From Nitrincola tibetensis (GTDB lineage Bacteria > Pseudomonadota > Gammaproteobacteria > Pseudomonadales > Balneatricaceae), in the NCBI RefSeq assembly GCF_003284585.1, contig NZ_QKRX01000002.1, positions 1-64,000 on the forward strand: 64,000 nucleotides of DNA, written 5' to 3'. Positions 18,413 to 28,271 of this stretch are shown one piece after another. The notes under the pieces are model-generated. The model ran no database searches and had not been told where the DNA came from. It saw nothing but the letters and a program-made list of their open reading frames with translations. Each line of letters begins with the position of its first letter. Position 1 is the stretch's first letter. A program made the position numbers and the translations under genes.

Positions 18413-21400
18413 ATGCAAAAACCCTTTAAGCGTTCCTTAGGTTTGCTGTGTGCGAACTTGCTACTTATTTTGCTGTGTGTGTCCTTTTCTGTAGGAGCCA
18501 ACCAAGCGTTAAATGAAAATTTGCTTGCACAACGCCAGCAAGAAACAGAGCAGTCCATCAGCACCCTTACTCAGCGTCTAGAGCCATTGCTGGCTGCAAT
18601 CAATGAGTCTGATGCCAAACAATGGATTAATAGTAGCATAGCGGAACGCTTGGCAGAGCAGCAGGCGTCGGCAGATCTTGTCGATGCACAGCGTCAGGCA
18701 CTTGCGGGAGCGGCGGATGTCGAGAAGGCATCAACAGAGCGTTTATTAGGGGCTTTGGAAAGACTTGAGACAGCTCGCAATTATGCCGAGCGCCTCCGCG
18801 CAATTCAAACCCGTATTGCCGAATACCAACAGAAACTTTCACAGCTTAACCAAGAGCAAGAGGGAATGAGCTTATCCGAGATTGAAGCTCAAATTTCTCT
18901 TTGGCGGCGTCAAAAAGATCAGCTTGCTCTGGATACCGAACAAAAACAACAAGCGTTGACGCGTCTTGAAGAGCAAACACGTTCGTTGGTAACCAGCTTA
19001 GATGAACTTTCACGCGAAATGATTACTAGCCAGCCGATAGATTTATCTACTGAAACTGCAGATCCTATCGACCTTTTAGTGAAACAGGTGGCAGATCGTC
19101 GTCAACAAGCCCGTTTACTTAGCCTACGTCTGGATCAGCAAACCTTGGTACCACGCATTGAAATGCTAAAGCTTGAAATAAGTGCCCAAGAGTATGAGGC
19201 CTTATTAATGGCGGAGCTCTTGCGTGAATATGAAAGTGAATTCAATCTCAGAACGTCTGAAGAAATACGAGAGCTTAATGCACAATTAGTGCGCCTAACT
19301 GAACGAGATCCGCAGATTCAAGTGGATTTTGCAGATGCTGTTAAGGATCTGCGTCAGAGGATTGATCAGATTGCGATTAATTACGAGGTGACCCGCAGCC
19401 TCCAGCAGCGTCGAGATGACTATTCACGACTCTATGAAGGCCTAATGCAAACTCAAGCGAGCGTTCAAGAACGACTTGAAGTGAGCGGTCTGACGGACGC
19501 CTTAGGTGTTCAATTTTTGGAGGAGCAGCGTCGACTAACCGAACTCAAAGAGCAAAGAGGAGTCGTTCGAGACCTTGAGCGTGAGCTGGCGCAATCACGG
19601 CTCAGGAGCATCACGCTGCGTGATGAAATTAGACTTAGTCCAGATATTCACTCTCTTTCAACCGAGGCCACGGCTCAGCATCAATTATCAACGCTCAGAC
19701 GCGATATTTTAAACGCTCAGCTCCTCTCAGAGCAGCAGCTAAGTGAGCAACTGCGCCAAAACGAAGAACGCTTGAGAGCGCTAAATAAAGTAATCGATCA
19801 ACTCGATCAAACACTAAGAGAGAGTCTGCTTTGGTGGCCCAGTCACTCGTCCATTAGTTTAACTTGGCTAAAAAGTGTCCCATCAGCCTTGGTGCAACTC
19901 TCGGATCCTACGGTTTGGACGGGGGTTTTTAGCTCGTTTTACATTATGATTCTTTCCAGTCCACTGATGAGTTTCTTAACACTTATCTCAGTGTTGGCTG
20001 TGTATTTATGGGGGCGAAAGGCTAAAGAACAGCTCTCATTGCTTGCGGAGCAAGCCTCTCATCGTTACACCGACAATATTATGCTTACGCTTAAAGCCAT
20101 CGGGTGGAGTCTAATCAGGGTACTGCCCATCCCAATGCTATTGTTTACAACGGCTTTTCAACTGGGCCGCTTAGACGAAGCCAATTTAGCCAATGGCGTT
20201 AATGTATTGGCCAATGTTTTAACCAGCACGGCCGCTTGGTGGTTAGCAGGGCATTTGTTTTTAGTATTTACCTCAGAAAAAGGAGTAGGGCGTGCCCATT
20301 TTCATTGGGATCCGGTTTTACTCATTCGTTTACGGCGCAGTTTAACTTGGTTCTTGCCTGTGCAGTTGTTGTTGATTATTTTTCTGGCACTGACGTTCGG
20401 CCACCCTAGTGAGCTGGTTTATGATGTGTTTGGTCGTATGGGGCTTCTTTTGGTTGTGTTCCTCAATGGCTTTATTGCTTGGCAAGTGCTTGCGCCAACG
20501 ACTCAAGTTCTCGAAGGGTTTCTTGCGACTCGCCAACGCAAAGTATTACGTTTCAGTTTTGTCGCCGGAACGATTGTCTTGTTGGTGTTAGTGTTGTCGG
20601 GTTACTTACTCACGGTTGGAGAGTTACTGCCTAAGCTTGTCGATACGCTGATGATGCTGAGCTTAGTGTGGCTGGTACATTGCATTGCAGCCAGGGCTTT
20701 AATCCTGAGCGAAACACACTTACGCCTTAAGCGTTTACGTGAACAAAAGGCTAAATCAGAGTCTGAAGAGACAACGAACGTTGTTGGAGAAGGGGCGCTG
20801 GAGTTGCCAGAGCAGCAGCTCAGTATTGAGCATATCAGCCAGCAAACACGCTCCTTGCTGCGCACCTTTACCTTTACAGGCTTGGTGTTTGTTTTGTTTT
20901 TGGTGTGGGCGGAGGTATTGCCTGCGCTGACGTGGCTGGATGGCATCACCTTATGGTCTCGGATTACGGTGGTTGGCGAGGCAGAACTGCTGAGCCGCGT
21001 GAGTCTGCAGGACTTTATGTTGGCGCTCTTGCTCGCGGGCGTTTTCTCTTTAGCATCACGAAACTTACCAGGCTTGGTCGAGATACTATTGGCGCGCAGT
21101 AACCTGATGGATGCTGCGCACAGCTATACAGTCACGACGCTCTTACGTTATACCATTGCGGTTATCGCGGTGATCACCGTATTTTCATTACTGGGTTTAA
21201 GGTGGAGCGAACTGCAATGGATGGTTGCGGCACTGACCTTGGGCTTAGGCTTTGGTCTTCAGGAGGTGGTTGCAAACTTTGTGTCAGGCTTGATCATGCT
21301 GTTTGAGCGCCCTGTACGATTGGGTGATACGATTACCATTGGTGAGTTCAGTGGAACCGTTGCTCGTATTCGCACTCGTGCCACCACAATTATTGACTGG

Positions 21401-21814
21401 GATAATCGGGAAATAGTCGTACCCAATAAAAACTTTATTACAGAGCGGCTGATCAACTGGACCTTATCGGATAACGTGACTCGTCTTGTATTGCCAATTG
21501 GGGTCTCCTACGACTCAGACCCTGAGCAAGTCATGGAAATATTATTGCGCATTGCGAACGAGCATCCTTTAACGCTTAAAGATCCAGCACCTTCAGCCTA
21601 CTTCATACATTTTGGTGACAGTGCGTTAAGCTTTGAGTTGCGTGTCTACGTGTGTCAAATGTCAGATCGACTTGTGACAACGAGCAGTTTGCACGTATCT
21701 ATCTTGAAGGCGTTTAGAGAGGCTGGAATAGAAATTGCCTTCCCGCAGATGGATATACATATCCGAGATGTGCCCAAAGAAGTCAAAAGTTTTGAGCAGG
21801 TGTTTAAAGGATAA
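18413..21814 (+). CDS. Large mechanosensitive channel, MscK/KefA-like
   Basis: A 1133-residue inner-membrane channel that would open on membrane tension and release solutes after osmotic downshock. A signal peptide (MQKPFKRSLGLL, hydrophobic to about residue 28) is followed by a long Gln/Glu/Arg-rich periplasmic coiled-coil region (about 35-460). Some ten hydrophobic segments follow (about 510-960) and then a C-terminal MscS domain. The pore-lining helix and beta-domain signature is clear in GLGFGLQEVVANFVSGLIML, FERPVRLGDTITIG and the Asn-rich VPNKNFITERLINWTLSD. The length fits MscK/YbiO-type giants; K+-specific gating of true MscK cannot be judged from sequence. It is divergent from tas and convergent with icd. 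Confidence 0.88.
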   Translation: MQKPFKRSLGLLCANLLLILLCVSFSVGANQALNENLLAQRQQETEQSISTLTQRLEPLLAAINESDAKQWINSSIAERLAEQQASADLVDAQRQALAGAADVEKASTERLLGALERLETARNYAERLRAIQTRIAEYQQKLSQLNQEQEGMSLSEIEAQISLWRRQKDQLALDTEQKQQALTRLEEQTRSLVTSLDELSREMITSQPIDLSTETADPIDLLVKQVADRRQQARLLSLRLDQQTLVPRIEMLKLEISAQEYEALLMAELLREYESEFNLRTSEEIRELNAQLVRLTERDPQIQVDFADAVKDLRQRIDQIAINYEVTRSLQQRRDDYSRLYEGLMQTQASVQERLEVSGLTDALGVQFLEEQRRLTELKEQRGVVRDLERELAQSRLRSITLRDEIRLSPDIHSLSTEATAQHQLSTLRRDILNAQLLSEQQLSEQLRQNEERLRALNKVIDQLDQTLRESLLWWPSHSSISLTWLKSVPSALVQLSDPTVWTGVFSSFYIMILSSPLMSFLTLISVLAVYLWGRKAKEQLSLLAEQASHRYTDNIMLTLKAIGWSLIRVLPIPMLLFTTAFQLGRLDEANLANGVNVLANVLTSTAAWWLAGHLFLVFTSEKGVGRAHFHWDPVLLIRLRRSLTWFLPVQLLLIIFLALTFGHPSELVYDVFGRMGLLLVVFLNGFIAWQVLAPTTQVLEGFLATRQRKVLRFSFVAGTIVLLVLVLSGYLLTVGELLPKLVDTLMMLSLVWLVHCIAARALILSETHLRLKRLREQKAKSESEETTNVVGEGALELPEQQLSIEHISQQTRSLLRTFTFTGLVFVLFLVWAEVLPALTWLDGITLWSRITVVGEAELLSRVSLQDFMLALLLAGVFSLASRNLPGLVEILLARSNLMDAAHSYTVTTLLRYTIAVIAVITVFSLLGLRWSELQWMVAALTLGLGFGLQEVVANFVSGLIMLFERPVRLGDTITIGEFSGTVARIRTRATTIIDWDNREIVVPNKNFITERLINWTLSDNVTRLVLPIGVSYDSDPEQVMEILLRIANEHPLTLKDPAPSAYFIHFGDSALSFELRVYVCQMSDRLVTTSSLHVSILKAFREAGIEIAFPQMDIHIRDVPKEVKSFEQVFKG

Positions 21815-21838
21815 AAAAAGCCGAACGAATGTTCGGCT
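21813..21838 (-). terminator. Rho-independent terminator of icd
   Basis: Read on the minus strand, AGCCGAAC-ATTC-GTTCGGCT (21819-21838) runs into seven T residues (21813-21819). The U-run side overlaps the stop codon of the mscK-like gene. A second perfect 12-bp hairpin, ATAATGCCCGTT with its complement (21849-21878), lies between this and the icd stop. Confidence 0.85.
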
Positions 21839-21883
21839 CACGGTGCGTATAATGCCCGTTACAGAAAACGGGCATTATCAAGA

Positions 21884-24121
21884 TTAAGCAGTGCGGAAGT
21901 CTGACAAAATCTTATTTAGCGTTTTACTTGGGCACATAACGGCAGATGTTTTTGCAGCATCTGGATGGTAATAACCACCAATATCCACTGGGTGTCCTTG
22001 AGCATCGCTCATTTCTTTAAGAATCGTATCCTGATTGTCGGTCAGTGCTTTTGCTAAGGGCTCAAAGCGTGCTTTCAATTCAGCATCTTCATCTTGTGCG
22101 GCCAGTTCCTGAGCCCAATACATACCCAAGAAGAAGTGGCTGCCACGGTTATCCAACTCACCGGTTTTACGTGATGGTGACTTGTTGTTTTCCAACAGTT
22201 TTTCAGTTGCTGCATCCAAGGCTTTGCCTAGCAGTTGGGCTTTAGGCAGGTTTTCTTTAATGCCTAACTCTTCCAAAGACACGGCCAATGCCAAGAACTC
22301 ACCTAAAGAATCCCAACGCAGGTGATTTTCTTGAACCAACTGCTGAACATGCTTAGGCGCAGAGCCGCCAGCACCTGTCTCGTACATTCCACCGCCAGCC
22401 AGCATTGGAACGATTGACAGCATTTTTGCAGAGGTACCCAGCTCCATGATTGGGAAGAGGTCTGTCAGGTAGTCGCGTAATACGTTACCTGTAACAGAGA
22501 TCGTATCCATGCCACGAATCAAACGCTCCATGGTGCGGCGAATCGCAGGAATGTAAGACATGATGCGAATATCAAGACCTTCGGTATCATACTCTTTCAG
22601 ATACTCTTCGACCTTAGCGCGCAGTTCTCTATCGTGAGCACGCTCTTTATCCAACCAGAAAATAGCAGGAGTATCTGACTGACGTGAGCGTGTAACGGCC
22701 AATTTAACCCAGTCACGAATTGCGGCATCTTTGGTTTGGCATGCGCGCCAGATGTCACCTTTTTCAACCTGATGTTCCATAATCAGCGAGCCATCGGCAG
22801 CGTTAACGATTCTCATCGTGCCGTCAGCGGTCATCTCAAAGGTTTTATCGTGTGAACCGTACTCTTCGGCTTTCATTGCCATCAAACCAACGTTCGGCAC
22901 AGTGCCCATAGTTGTTGGATCGAAAGCACCGTTGGTTTTGCAGAAGTTGATCATTTCTTGGTAAATGCGAGCGTAGGTACTCTCAGGCATAACCGCTTTA
23001 GTGTCTTTAGGCTTGCCGTCTTGTCCCCACATTTGACCTGAGTTACGGATCATTGCAGGCATAGATGCATCGACGATAACATCGCTTGGGATGTGAAGGT
23101 TGGTGATGCCTTTTACCGAATCAACCATGGCCATTTCAGGACGGCCCGCATAGCATGCGTGGATATCTTCTTCGATTTCTTCTTGCTTGGAGTGTGGCAG
23201 AGTTTTGATTTTGTCGTAAACGCTGCTTAGACCGTTGTTCGGGTTAACACCCAGATCTTTGAAAAGCTCTGCATGCTTGTCGAATACGTCTTTGTAGAAA
23301 ACAGTCACAGCATGACCAAACACGATAGGGTGAGACACTTTCATCATGGTGGCTTTAACGTGCAAAGACCACATAACGCCCGACTCTTTGCAATCGTTTA
23401 ACGTGTCTTCAAAGAAATCACGCAGTGCTTTAGCACTCATGAACATTCCATCAAGAACTTCACCTTTTAATAGGTGCAGCTCTTTTTTCACGGTGGCGGT
23501 GCCATCTTTAGCAACAAACTCAATGCGCACATCCGTGTCATCTTGCATAGTTGTTGATTTCTCGCTGGAATAGAAATCACCGCCTTTCATGTAGGCAGCG
23601 TGTGAGCGAGATGCAGGGCTCCATTTACCCATGGAATGTGGGAATTTGCGAGCAAAGGCTTTAACTGCAGGTGGAGCACGACGATCAGAGTTACCCTGGC
23701 GAAGGACAGGGTTAACGGCACTGCCTAGAATCTTGCTATAACGATCACGGATTTCACGTTGTTCAGCAGTAGCAGGCTCGTCTGGGAAGTTTGGAATGTC
23801 GTAACCTTGAGACTGAAGTTCAGCAATAGCGGCCTTAAGTTGCGGAATTGAGGCGCTGATGTTAGGTAGCTTTATAATGTTTGCTGAAGGATCTAGCGTT
23901 AACTCGCCCAGTTCTGCGAGTGTATCCGTTACACGTTGAGACTCGGTTAATCTCTCGGGGAAAGAGGCAAGAATACGTGCCGCTACGGAGATGTCACTGG
24001 TTTCTACACTGATTTCAGCTGCAGCTGTGAAAGTTCTAATAATGGGAAGAAGAGAAAAGGTTGCAAGAGCTGGAGCTTCATCAGTAAGCGTATAAATAAT
24101 TTTCGGACTTTTTTCTGTCAT
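21884..24121 (-). CDS. icd: NADP-dependent isocitrate dehydrogenase, monomeric type
   Basis: This enzyme oxidises and decarboxylates isocitrate to 2-oxoglutarate in the TCA cycle, producing NADPH. At 745 residues it belongs to the 80-kDa monomeric IDH-II class rather than the 46-kDa dimeric class. Recognisable blocks are [19 protein letters not shown] at the N-terminus, [29 protein letters not shown] and [15 protein letters not shown]. The ATG at 24121 follows GGGGA with 5 bases between; an in-frame TTG at 24133 overlaps that ribosome site. Single gene with its own terminator, convergent with the mechanosensitive channel. Confidence 0.95.
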   Translation of the reverse strand: MTEKSPKIIYTLTDEAPALATFSLLPIIRTFTAAAEISVETSDISVAARILASFPERLTESQRVTDTLAELGELTLDPSANIIKLPNISASIPQLKAAIAELQSQGYDIPNFPDEPATAEQREIRDRYSKILGSAVNPVLRQGNSDRRAPPAVKAFARKFPHSMGKWSPASRSHAAYMKGGDFYSSEKSTTMQDDTDVRIEFVAKDGTATVKKELHLLKGEVLDGMFMSAKALRDFFEDTLNDCKESGVMWSLHVKATMMKVSHPIVFGHAVTVFYKDVFDKHAELFKDLGVNPNNGLSSVYDKIKTLPHSKQEEIEEDIHACYAGRPEMAMVDSVKGITNLHIPSDVIVDASMPAMIRNSGQMWGQDGKPKDTKAVMPESTYARIYQEMINFCKTNGAFDPTTMGTVPNVGLMAMKAEEYGSHDKTFEMTADGTMRIVNAADGSLIMEHQVEKGDIWRACQTKDAAIRDWVKLAVTRSRQSDTPAIFWLDKERAHDRELRAKVEEYLKEYDTEGLDIRIMSYIPAIRRTMERLIRGMDTISVTGNVLRDYLTDLFPIMELGTSAKMLSIVPMLAGGGMYETGAGGSAPKHVQQLVQENHLRWDSLGEFLALAVSLEELGIKENLPKAQLLGKALDAATEKLLENNKSPSRKTGELDNRGSHFFLGMYWAQELAAQDEDAELKARFEPLAKALTDNQDTILKEMSDAQGHPVDIGGYYHPDAAKTSAVMCPSKTLNKILSDFRTA

Positions 24122-24450
24122 TTTATTCCCCAAGTTGCATGGCTGAATGGCCTTCGTCTTAATGCGAAGGTGCCTGTTATGATCAAAGTAGCCTGATTTT
24201 ATTCTTTTTTAGTAAAAAAACTACAAGGATATTGTAACTAACTACAGGTAAATTTTATACGCTAAGAGTATAGACGTTGGGCTAAAGGCAGTACAGAACT
24301 GAAGAGTCGCCTATAATTGGGGGTGAAATCGTCGAAAATGATTAAGAAGTTTTTAGGTGTTTTTCAAACAATCAAGGCATTTCAGATCACTTTGTTAGGA
24401 TATCTGTGCTATTCTTTCAAACAAATGGGTCTTATAGCGGGGGCTTGTTG
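24122..24450. other. Divergent icd / HD-GYP intergenic region
   Basis: These 329 bases hold no credible gene. Close to icd a hairpin CCTTCG/CGAAGG (24151-24170) would form in its 5' leader. A TATAAT box (24312-24317) faces the HD-GYP gene but has no good -35 partner. Confidence 0.45.
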
Positions 24451-26118
24451 ATGTCGAATTCATCTGCCAAGGGTGATGCCTCTTATCAGCAAATAAAACG
24501 TCTTAATCAAATTGGCATCGCACTTTCTTCTCAACGGGATAAGCGTCAACTTTTGTCGCTCATCCTTACGAGTGCCCGAGAGCTAACAGGTGCCGAAGCC
24601 GGCACGCTCTACATCCGCGAAACAGGTACGCTCTACATACGTGAAACGGATGTACCCTCGCTGCGATTTGATATTGTTCAAAATGATCGTCTTAACATAA
24701 ATCTAGGTGGGCGGGATCAATCCCCCGTCGATAATTTCCCGCCGATCCCTTTGTTAACCGAAGATGGCAAGCCAAATGATAAAATGGTTGTGGCTTGGTC
24801 AGTCAATAACAATCTTACCGTGAATATTCCAGATGCCTACTCACATAAAGGCTTTGATTTTTCTGGAACACGAGCATTTGATCAACGCACTGGCTATCGA
24901 TCCTGCTCATTTTTAACCGTTCCACTTTCTGATCATGATGGGCACGTTATAGCAGCCCTGCAGTTAATTAATAAGCTTAACCCTAAGGGTGAGATCTCGA
25001 CCTTTACAAAAAAAGATCAAGAGTTGGCAGAGTCCCTGGCATCTCAAGCGGCAATGGCCATTATCAATCAGCGCTTAATCAATGAAATGAAAACGCTGTT
25101 CGATAGCTTTACTCGGGTCATCGCAACGGCGATCGATAGCAAATCACCGCATACTGGCAATCACTGCCGCCGGGTGCCTGATGCAACGCTCATGCTGGCA
25201 GAGGCCGCTTGTCGTTCACGCCATCCAGCCATAAAAGATTTCAATATGACTGAGGCCGATTTTTACGAGCTAAAAACAGCGGCTTGGTTGCATGATTGTG
25301 GAAAAGTAGTAACTCCACATCATGTCATGGAGAAGTCACGTAAACTTGAGACAGTTATAGACAGAATCGGTTGGGTTGAAGATCGGCTTGAAATTCTATT
25401 GCGTGATTTGCGCATCAATGCCTTAGAGTTAAAAATGCAAGCGCTAGAGCAGGGTACGAATGTTTTGGCAGACCTTGAGGCGCTAAAGGAAAGAGAACAA
25501 ACCCTGTTGGACGATATGGAGTTTTTACATCATTGCAACATAGGTGCCGAGTTTGTAACAGATGAAGATTTGCAACATCTTGAACGCATTCGCAATTACG
25601 TTTGGGCCGATAAAAAAGGTTGTGAACGCTTTTTTTTGACAGAAGACGAGTATCGCAACTTGTGCATACGCCGTGGCACGTTAAATCCCGAAGAGCGCAA
25701 AATCATGGAAGGTCATATGACCGCTACCTTAAGCATGCTGGAACAACTCCCATTTCCTGAACACCTGAAAAATGTCACAGAGTATGCGGTGTGTCATCAC
25801 GAACGCATGGATGGCAAAGGCTATCCACGAGGTTTGTCGCGTGATCAAATGTCGATTCCGGCTCGGATTATGGGGATTGCAGATGTGTTTGAAGCCTTGA
25901 CAGCGCCCGAGCGCCCCTATAAACAGCCAATGAAGCTTTCGCAAGCACTGGCAATCATGGGACGAATGGTTGAAGACAACCACCTTGATCCTGATTTGTT
26001 TCAAGTGTTTGTTGAAGAAAAAGTATACATGACCTATGGTGCTAAGCACATGAAACCTGAGCAAATGGATGAAGTCAATCTTCAGGAGCTTAAAGGGTTA
26101 AACAGGAGCGTTGTATGA
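24451..26118 (+). CDS. GAF-HD-GYP domain protein, probable c-di-GMP phosphodiesterase
   Basis: HD-GYP proteins hydrolyse cyclic di-GMP, and some act on cGAMP. The 555-residue protein has an N-terminal GAF sensor domain (about 15-200) and a C-terminal HD-GYP domain. The HD doublet is His281-Asp282 (WLHDCGK). The GYP signature is HHERMDGKGYP, with Gly-Tyr-Pro at 457-459. A helical insert rich in Leu and Glu (about 300-370) separates the two halves of the HD-GYP domain and is longer than in minimal members. The start is uncertain: a GTG at 24406 has AGGA 5 bases upstream, but the ATG at 24451 fits the family N-terminus better. An in-frame tandem duplication lies in the GAF domain. The stop overlaps the next gene by 4 bases. 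Confidence 0.87.
   Translation: MSNSSAKGDASYQQIKRLNQIGIALSSQRDKRQLLSLILTSARELTGAEAGTLYIRETGTLYIRETDVPSLRFDIVQNDRLNINLGGRDQSPVDNFPPIPLLTEDGKPNDKMVVAWSVNNNLTVNIPDAYSHKGFDFSGTRAFDQRTGYRSCSFLTVPLSDHDGHVIAALQLINKLNPKGEISTFTKKDQELAESLASQAAMAIINQRLINEMKTLFDSFTRVIATAIDSKSPHTGNHCRRVPDATLMLAEAACRSRHPAIKDFNMTEADFYELKTAAWLHDCGKVVTPHHVMEKSRKLETVIDRIGWVEDRLEILLRDLRINALELKMQALEQGTNVLADLEALKEREQTLLDDMEFLHHCNIGAEFVTDEDLQHLERIRNYVWADKKGCERFFLTEDEYRNLCIRRGTLNPEERKIMEGHMTATLSMLEQLPFPEHLKNVTEYAVCHHERMDGKGYPRGLSRDQMSIPARIMGIADVFEALTAPERPYKQPMKLSQALAIMGRMVEDNHLDPDLFQVFVEEKVYMTYGAKHMKPEQMDEVNLQELKGLNRSVV
24601..24648 (+). repeat. 24-bp in-frame tandem duplication inside the GAF domain
   Basis: Two adjacent 24-base units (24601-24624 and 24625-24648) both encode GTLYIRET. 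They differ at four positions, all third codon bases and all synonymous (Gly, Ile, Arg, Thr). GAF domains of this type normally have this strand once. Confidence 0.9.
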
Positions 26119-26885
26119 AGGTGCAAGTACTTGGCTGCAGCGGTGGCATTGGTGTGGGCGAGTTTACAACCTGTGTTCGTATCAACGAGGATATCCTCTT
26201 GGATGCAGGAACAGGCTTAGGATGCTTAACTCAGTCTGAGTTAACTCAACTGCGTCATGTGTTTATATCCCATTCGCATCTGGATCATGTGTGCTTATTG
26301 CCAATGCTGATCGATAATCAGTTTGAGTTGCTCAAATCGCCCATCAATGTCTATGGTGTATCACAGGTTTTGGAGAGCTTACATCAGCATATTTTTAATT
26401 GGAAAATATGGCCTGACTTTACTCAATTACCCTCTGTTGATGCTCCCGTCATGGCGTTTACAACGCTAAACTCTAAAGAAAGTTTCAAGTTGGGAGATTT
26501 GTCTTTTACGCCTTTTGACGTAGAGCATGTGGTGCCCACGACCGGATATGCAGTTGTTTCAGAGGGGGGGCGTTTATTTGTATTTACCAGCGATACCACA
26601 TTAAATGAGGGGCTCATCAAAACCTTAAACCAGATGGGGCCAATTCACAGCCTTATGATTGAATGTGCCATGCCTAATCGCATGCAGGATCTGGCCATCG
26701 CATCAAAGCACATGACGCCCACTATGTTAAATGAGCTGTTAATTTGCTTGGAGGCAATGCCTGAGCGGATTCTCGTTTCACACATCAAGCCTTACTATGT
26801 TGATGAAGTCGAGGCTGAGTTAATGTCACTGAATCTTAACGCGGAGTTGATTGTTTTATCGTCGGGTCAGTTTTTTTTCCTTTAG
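26115..26885 (+). CDS. Class II 3',5'-cyclic-nucleotide phosphodiesterase-like MBL protein
   Basis: A 256-residue metallo-beta-lactamase-fold hydrolase. It has the metal motif SHSHLDHVCLLPML and, downstream, FTSDT and IECAMPNR with SKHMTP. That second set matches class II cAMP phosphodiesterases (CpdP, yeast Pde1) rather than RNase Z or glyoxalase II. Enzymes of this class hydrolyse cAMP or cGMP. No signal peptide is seen, so it would act in the cytoplasm. The ATG overlaps the stop of the HD-GYP gene (ATGA), implying coupled translation of two phosphodiesterases. Its last 30 bases overlap the convergent DUF3095 gene. Another MBL-fold activity cannot be excluded. Confidence 0.75.
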   Translation: MKVQVLGCSGGIGVGEFTTCVRINEDILLDAGTGLGCLTQSELTQLRHVFISHSHLDHVCLLPMLIDNQFELLKSPINVYGVSQVLESLHQHIFNWKIWPDFTQLPSVDAPVMAFTTLNSKESFKLGDLSFTPFDVEHVVPTTGYAVVSEGGRLFVFTSDTTLNEGLIKTLNQMGPIHSLMIECAMPNRMQDLAIASKHMTPTMLNELLICLEAMPERILVSHIKPYYVDEVEAELMSLNLNAELIVLSSGQFFFL

Positions 26886-28004
26886 CATGATAGAGGCACG
26901 CCAAAAACCGAGCCGGTCGCCATCAACAAAGTGTACATGCTCGTCCGCTTGAAAATCCTCAACCAAACAGGTGAGCGACGTCGCCTCGCTGAGGGCATAG
27001 CCGTAAACGATTTCGTTCCGACTCTCGCCTTTGTCAAGCAAAGCTAGAAGATGGCCTATTTCCTCTAGGGAAAGATCAAGCACCATTCTGGGTCCCCCAG
27101 CTTGTTTGCGAAAGTCACTGTGCATCACAAGTGTGTTCAGATAGCGCTTAGAATCAATCGATAAAAATCGCCCGCCAAGTTTCCAGCCCAACCAAAGCAA
27201 CGCTGAGCCCAAATAGGCCCCTAAAATGCGAACAGCTTTAGACTGTGTTGAAGGGGTTGTCAGTTCTCGTTTGAGGGATTGTATGGAGGGATGAGATGGG
27301 GGAGAGAGATCATCTCCATTGCCCAAGGGGGAGGCCCTGCGTTCTTGGATTAACAGATGTATTTGATCCATCAGTGCACGTATGTGTTGAATGCCAATAT
27401 CCCCTTCATGAACTGGATCTACAATCAACGAAATTATCTTTCCTTGTCGGCTTGGAATCGGCTGCCAGCGGCAAGAGAGATTCTCTAAGCCTAACAACTT
27501 ACCCTCCTTTGGCGTAATTTGACGTTCGGGTTGATCTTTTATCCAACGGTCTGCTTCGGTGATGCCTTTGCCTAAGAACAAACCGAAGGCATTCTGTGTT
27601 CCCATTTGCTGCAGGCTGGCATAGACAGGAAAGCCCGCCACCTTAAGTTCTTTGACTGGAACAACACCCACACGTAACTTAATTCCAAAAGCATCTTGCG
27701 CCCAATAGGCCAAAGCGGCTAAGACATCGGTCATGCGTGCCTGTAAGTCAATTGGGCAGGCTGCAATAATGCCATCCCCACCAAACTGCACAATGGGTAA
27801 GGTTGTGATGGGTTTGAGGAGATGGCTCACAGCTGCCACGGCGGCGGCTGCAATAAAATTGATATCACGATCTTTCCCGCGACTGGCCAAATCAGTACTC
27901 GAAACAACATCCGCAACGGCTATGATCCACTGATCGTCCAGCTCTTGGTACCAGTTAAGATCGGCTGAGTTGACTTCAAAATTGACAATTCGTTTTAAGA
28001 GCAT
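26856..28004 (-). CDS. DUF3095 protein with class III nucleotide-cyclase-like core
   Basis: A 382-residue protein that I place in DUF3095. The first 100 residues look like a class III cyclase palm: IAVADVVSSTDL with Asp32, then VQFGGDGIIAACP with Asp77. These fit the two metal-binding aspartates of adenylate and guanylate cyclases (ADxxxST followed by GDG about 45 residues later). The rest is less familiar; a Ser/Pro-rich stretch (about 235-255) precedes one hydrophobic segment near LGAYLGSALLWLGWKLGG. No DUF3095 product has been described to my knowledge, so cyclase activity is inference. It is convergent with, and overlaps by 30 bases, a cyclic-nucleotide phosphodiesterase-like gene, which supports a nucleotide-signalling role. 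Confidence 0.65.
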   Translation of the reverse strand: MLLKRIVNFEVNSADLNWYQELDDQWIIAVADVVSSTDLASRGKDRDINFIAAAAVAAVSHLLKPITTLPIVQFGGDGIIAACPIDLQARMTDVLAALAYWAQDAFGIKLRVGVVPVKELKVAGFPVYASLQQMGTQNAFGLFLGKGITEADRWIKDQPERQITPKEGKLLGLENLSCRWQPIPSRQGKIISLIVDPVHEGDIGIQHIRALMDQIHLLIQERRASPLGNGDDLSPPSHPSIQSLKRELTTPSTQSKAVRILGAYLGSALLWLGWKLGGRFLSIDSKRYLNTLVMHSDFRKQAGGPRMVLDLSLEEIGHLLALLDKGESRNEIVYGYALSEATSLTCLVEDFQADEHVHFVDGDRLGFWRASIMLKEKKLTRR

Positions 28005-28137
28005 AGATGTGATAGCAATCCAGTTCGTTTCAAATATTCCGATAGCTTACTCATGCGCATTGGCTTTGGATCATTACATACAAAACTTGCCCAATTTACA
28101 ATTAAATAGGGAAAAGGTGTGTTTGTTGATTGAAGTC

Positions 28138-28195
28138 AAATAATAATCATACTTATTAGTATTGACCTTTTGTTAGGAAATGAGAATAATTGTGT
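28138..28195 (+). promoter_or_regulatory. Fur-regulated promoter of fbpABC
   Basis: A good sigma-70 promoter is visible: TTGACC (28162-28167), 17 bases, AATAAT (28185-28190). A Fur-like box, TGAGAATAATTGTGT (28181-28195), overlaps the -10. A second AT-rich Fur-like stretch with ATAATCAT (28138-28161) lies just upstream of the -35. This layout predicts repression by Fe-loaded Fur. Confidence 0.72.
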
Positions 28196-28271
28196 TTAAG
28201 GTTATGCCACTGGTGTGTATTGCCAATCGCTTAACGTCAACTCACTTGAAAGCTAATAAAGGTTATCTCTT

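Noticed and set aside
26856-28004. GGDG in the DUF3095 protein as a GGDEF diguanylate cyclase
   Set aside because: The motif is FGGDGIIAA with an upstream ADVVSST, a class III cyclase-like pair. The GGD/EEF context of diguanylate cyclases and their RxxD site are not present.
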